Positions 5,697-7,711 of a DNA stretch of 7,711 nucleotides are shown here, in pieces. The notes beneath the pieces were generated by a model that saw only the letters and a list, made by a program, of their open reading frames with translations, was not told the origin of the DNA and did not search any database. The DNA lies in the NCBI GenBank assembly GCA_902470345.1, contig CABRGB010000073.1, forward strand, positions 1 through 7,711, read 5' to 3'. The position numbers and the translations under genes were made by a program. Source of the stretch: an uncultured Collinsella sp. Its GTDB lineage: Bacteria; Actinomycetota; Coriobacteriia; Coriobacteriales; Coriobacteriaceae. Numbering within the stretch: position 1 is the first letter of the stretch; each line of letters opens with the position of its first letter.

Positions 5697-6170
5697 ATGA
5701 ATGCCCCCAACGCGCTCCAAAACATCCGCTCAAAACACCCCGTTGCATATGTGGTTCTCTATCTCTTTGTCGGCTGGGCATTGCTGGTTGTCATCACCCA
5801 TGCCATAGCTTTTGGAGCAGAACTGCTGATAGCCAGCTCGGACCAGCCCGTCGTCAAATGGGAGACGACCGATGAGTGCACCGACGGAACCCGAACCGTC
5901 TACTACAACAGCCCGTCCCTCTATCAAGAGTTCAAGGTCAAGATAAAGGACTTCAAGATTGTCGATGCCGAGCTAGGCGTTTATTTGGCAATCGGAGCAA
6001 CCATTAACGCCGAGCAAGTCGAGTACACGGACAGCCATGCGACGTATCGTATCGACCTCAGCATCCTAGGCCGACCGTCACGCACCTGTCTGCTCAAATG
6101 CGACATACGCGGCATCACACTACACATGTCCGAAATACAGATGCGCCCGGACAAGGGGTCCTCTTCTTGA
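5697..6170 (+). CDS. Small membrane-anchored protein, unknown function
   Basis: The protein has 157 residues and I do not recognise a family. Residues 1-14 are polar with a few positive charges. One strongly hydrophobic segment follows at about 15-41, and the rest is soluble. The charge pattern suggests an N-in anchor with the remainder outside the cell, but this is uncertain. The soluble part alternates strand-like segments (for example FKVKIKDFKIVDAELGVYLA, 79-98) and has three cysteines (61, 131, 135), the last two spaced CLLKC. GGAGG at 5686-5690 is six bases before the ATG, and a TATAAT lies 34 bases before it, so this is a well-supported gene. It is the only plus-strand gene in the window, looks less GC-rich than its neighbours, and ends 21 bases from the dnaX stop, tail to tail. 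It splits the usual dnaX-ybaB pair, suggesting insertion. Confidence 0.8.
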   Translation: MNAPNALQNIRSKHPVAYVVLYLFVGWALLVVITHAIAFGAELLIASSDQPVVKWETTDECTDGTRTVYYNSPSLYQEFKVKIKDFKIVDAELGVYLAIGATINAEQVEYTDSHATYRIDLSILGRPSRTCLLKCDIRGITLHMSEIQMRPDKGSSS

Positions 6171-6191
6171 GCAGTATACCCGCCTGCGCAG

Positions 6192-7711
6192 TTACTCCAC
6201 CGGCTTGAAGATGGTGGCCTGGCCGAAGACGCTGCGGATGAGGGCTTTGGCCTCGTCCTCGGTCTGCGGGATGCTCGGGGCTGCGCCCTGGTGGCCGAAG
6301 GGGCTGCCGGCACCGGGGTTGGACTCCCAGGGAGCTGCAGGAGCGTCCTCCTCTTTGGGGGCAGTTACAGCGGGCTTGGGCGCGGACGCCGCACCCGGCA
6401 CGTCGAACGGAGGCAGGTCCTCCCCGCCGGCATCGGCAGCAAAACCGCCGACCATGGCGTCGTCGTAGGGCACCTGCTCGGATTCCCACGGCGCAGACGA
6501 CGCGGCAGGCTGAGCCATGGGAGCGGACGCGCGCTCGGGCGCACGGGGCGCGGGCTCGGTCGGGAGCTTGCCCGTGGCAGGAGCGCCGGCAGGGTTGTCG
6601 GAGCGCAGCCAGGGGGCCTTAGCCAGGTCGGATGACTTGGGCGCGGGTGCCGGAGCAGCAGGTTTGGGCGCAGCGGGCTTAGGCGCCGACGGGGTCGGTG
6701 CCATCACCGGCGTCGCTTGCCGCTGCGGCGCGCTGGCGCTCGAGGATACAGGGGCCGCCGAGGACACGGGTTGCGGGTCCGCAGATGCCGCAGCCCGTGC
6801 AGATGGAGAATGCTCCTCATGTTGAGGAGCCGGCGTGCCACCTCCATCCAGGACGTAGTCGACAGTGCGACGACCGAAGACCGCGCAGACCGTCGGCAGG
6901 ACCACCGACTGCGTGTCGGCGCGACCGAGCATCTTGATGGCAAAGGTCGAGCCCGCGGGGAACGAGACCGTGAGCTTGGAGCCATCGTCGGCCGTGGCGC
7001 GGGCGTTGAGTAGCAGGCCTGCATAGGAAGCCTGACGAGCCTTGACGCGCTCGACGACCTCGGCCCATTTGCGCTGGAGCTCGCCGGCGTCCTCGACCGC
7101 AGGGGTCTCGGCAGCACCGGCGGCGGCAACCTGGGCGGCGTTGTTGGGCTTGGACGCCGGCACGGTCGATGCAGCGGGCGCGGGAGCCGGAGCCGCGGAC
7201 TTGGGCGCAGGCTGGGCAGCCGGAACAGCAGCGCCGCGGTCCCAAGGCATGCCGCCCTGATGCGCGAACGTAGCAGCGGGGGCGGCGGTCGCCGCAGGAG
7301 TAGCAGCTCGGGCACCCGAAATCAGCGTCGGCTGCTGGACAGCAGGTACGGATGCTGCAGGCGCACTCGCTTGAGCAGCTGCCACGCTCGCCGGAACGGC
7401 GGCGTTGGCAACCATGGCCTCCAAGCGAGCCACGCGCTCAGCCAAAGCCTCAATCGTTAAATCGGCCTCGGGACGCGCCAGGCGGGTGCAGGCGATCTCG
7501 AGCACCAGGCGCACGTCGCTCGCACCCCTCATCTCCAAGGCGGCATCGTCGAGCACCGTCAGCACGCGAGCCAGACGATCGGCAGGATGCTCGCCAAAGG
7601 CAGCGGCCTCGGCTGCAAGCGCCTCGGCCTGCTCGACACCGCCCTCAAACAACTCAGCACGGGCACCGGCAACGCAGGCAACATACACGTCGCGCACGTG
7701 CGCCACCAGGT
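6192..7711 (-). CDS. dnaX: DNA polymerase III subunit gamma/tau, C-terminal part (start outside window)
   Basis: About 505 residues of the 3' end are present; the frame is open through the right edge, and the first GTG in view (7706) lies mid-domain, so it is not the start. The ATPase domain of this clamp-loader subunit lies outside. What remains begins with the end of the collar region (RLARVLTVLDDAALEMR, then DVRLVLEIACTRLA), followed by a coiled segment (LTIEALAERVARLE), a long Ala/Pro linker, a second folded domain at 7085-6849 (LQRKWAEVVERVKARQASYA, then strands ending GRRTVDYVL), another long Ala/Pro-rich linker, and a short conserved-looking end (EDEAKALIRSVFGQATIFKPVE at the C-terminus). 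That pattern is typical of tau in Actinobacteria-type DnaX. No A-rich slippery heptamer for a gamma-producing frameshift is seen in this part. Four PW motifs recur in the linkers. Confidence 0.92.
   Translation of the reverse strand, partial: LVAHVRDVYVACVAGARAELFEGGVEQAEALAAEAAAFGEHPADRLARVLTVLDDAALEMRGASDVRLVLEIACTRLARPEADLTIEALAERVARLEAMVANAAVPASVAAAQASAPAASVPAVQQPTLISGARAATPAATAAPAATFAHQGGMPWDRGAAVPAAQPAPKSAAPAPAPAASTVPASKPNNAAQVAAAGAAETPAVEDAGELQRKWAEVVERVKARQASYAGLLLNARATADDGSKLTVSFPAGSTFAIKMLGRADTQSVVLPTVCAVFGRRTVDYVLDGGGTPAPQHEEHSPSARAAASADPQPVSSAAPVSSSASAPQRQATPVMAPTPSAPKPAAPKPAAPAPAPKSSDLAKAPWLRSDNPAGAPATGKLPTEPAPRAPERASAPMAQPAASSAPWESEQVPYDDAMVGGFAADAGGEDLPPFDVPGAASAPKPAVTAPKEEDAPAAPWESNPGAGSPFGHQGAAPSIPQTEDEAKALIRSVFGQATIFKPVE

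Noticed and set aside
5477..5725. Minus-strand 82-residue frame with fairly protein-like composition
   Set aside because: No ribosome site, it overlaps the start of a plus-strand gene that has both promoter and ribosome site, and it matches no family I know. A decayed gene remnant cannot be excluded.
6192..7711. Programmed frameshift making a short gamma form of DnaX
   Set aside because: No A-rich or other slippery heptamer with a following stem is seen in the visible part. The relevant site could be outside the window.

Overview
The window is GC-rich (I estimate low 60s %) and almost all coding lies on the minus strand. A dnaX - ybaB/ebfC - recR block sits beside a Ser/Thr kinase/FHA cluster. 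Alanine/glycine-rich proteins and strong AGGAGG-type ribosome sites point to a high-GC Actinomycetota member. A Collinsella-like Coriobacteriia genome is my best guess, but that is inference from gene content and style; there is no rRNA or other taxonomic marker here.

Layout, left to right. At 1-14 a minus-strand gene begins and runs off the left edge, with a good ribosome site. Upstream of it, about 15-413 is non-coding and unusually rich in potential RNA stems. A 63-bp near-palindrome (414-476) lies just downstream of the FHA gene. Then comes a tight three-gene minus-strand operon, transcribed from 4183 down to 495: a single-pass membrane protein with a Gly/Ser tether (3275-4183), a Ser/Thr kinase with about four C-terminal membrane helices (1437-3278), and an FHA-domain protein (495-1433). 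The first two genes overlap by 4 bases (ATGA). The third is 3 bases downstream, with its ribosome site inside the end of the kinase gene. A 242-bp intergenic region (4184-4425) holds a hairpin with a U-run and two related palindromes. Next are recR (4426-5022) and ybaB/ebfC (5036-5356), a DNA-repair/nucleoid pair that usually follows dnaX directly. Here a more AT-rich segment with its own plus-strand membrane-protein gene (5697-6170) and a TATAAT promoter separates them from dnaX. The window ends with the C-terminal two-thirds or so of dnaX (6192-7711, start outside).

How the genes may work together. dnaX, ybaB and recR form the known replication/recombination neighbourhood. The kinase, FHA and anchor proteins look like one phospho-signalling unit at the membrane: the kinase phosphorylates Thr/Ser, the FHA domain would read the phosphothreonine, and the anchor protein presents a domain outside the cell. 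This is inferred from domains and gene order. The kinase/FHA/anchor module and the structured non-coding stretches are the least explained parts of the window.
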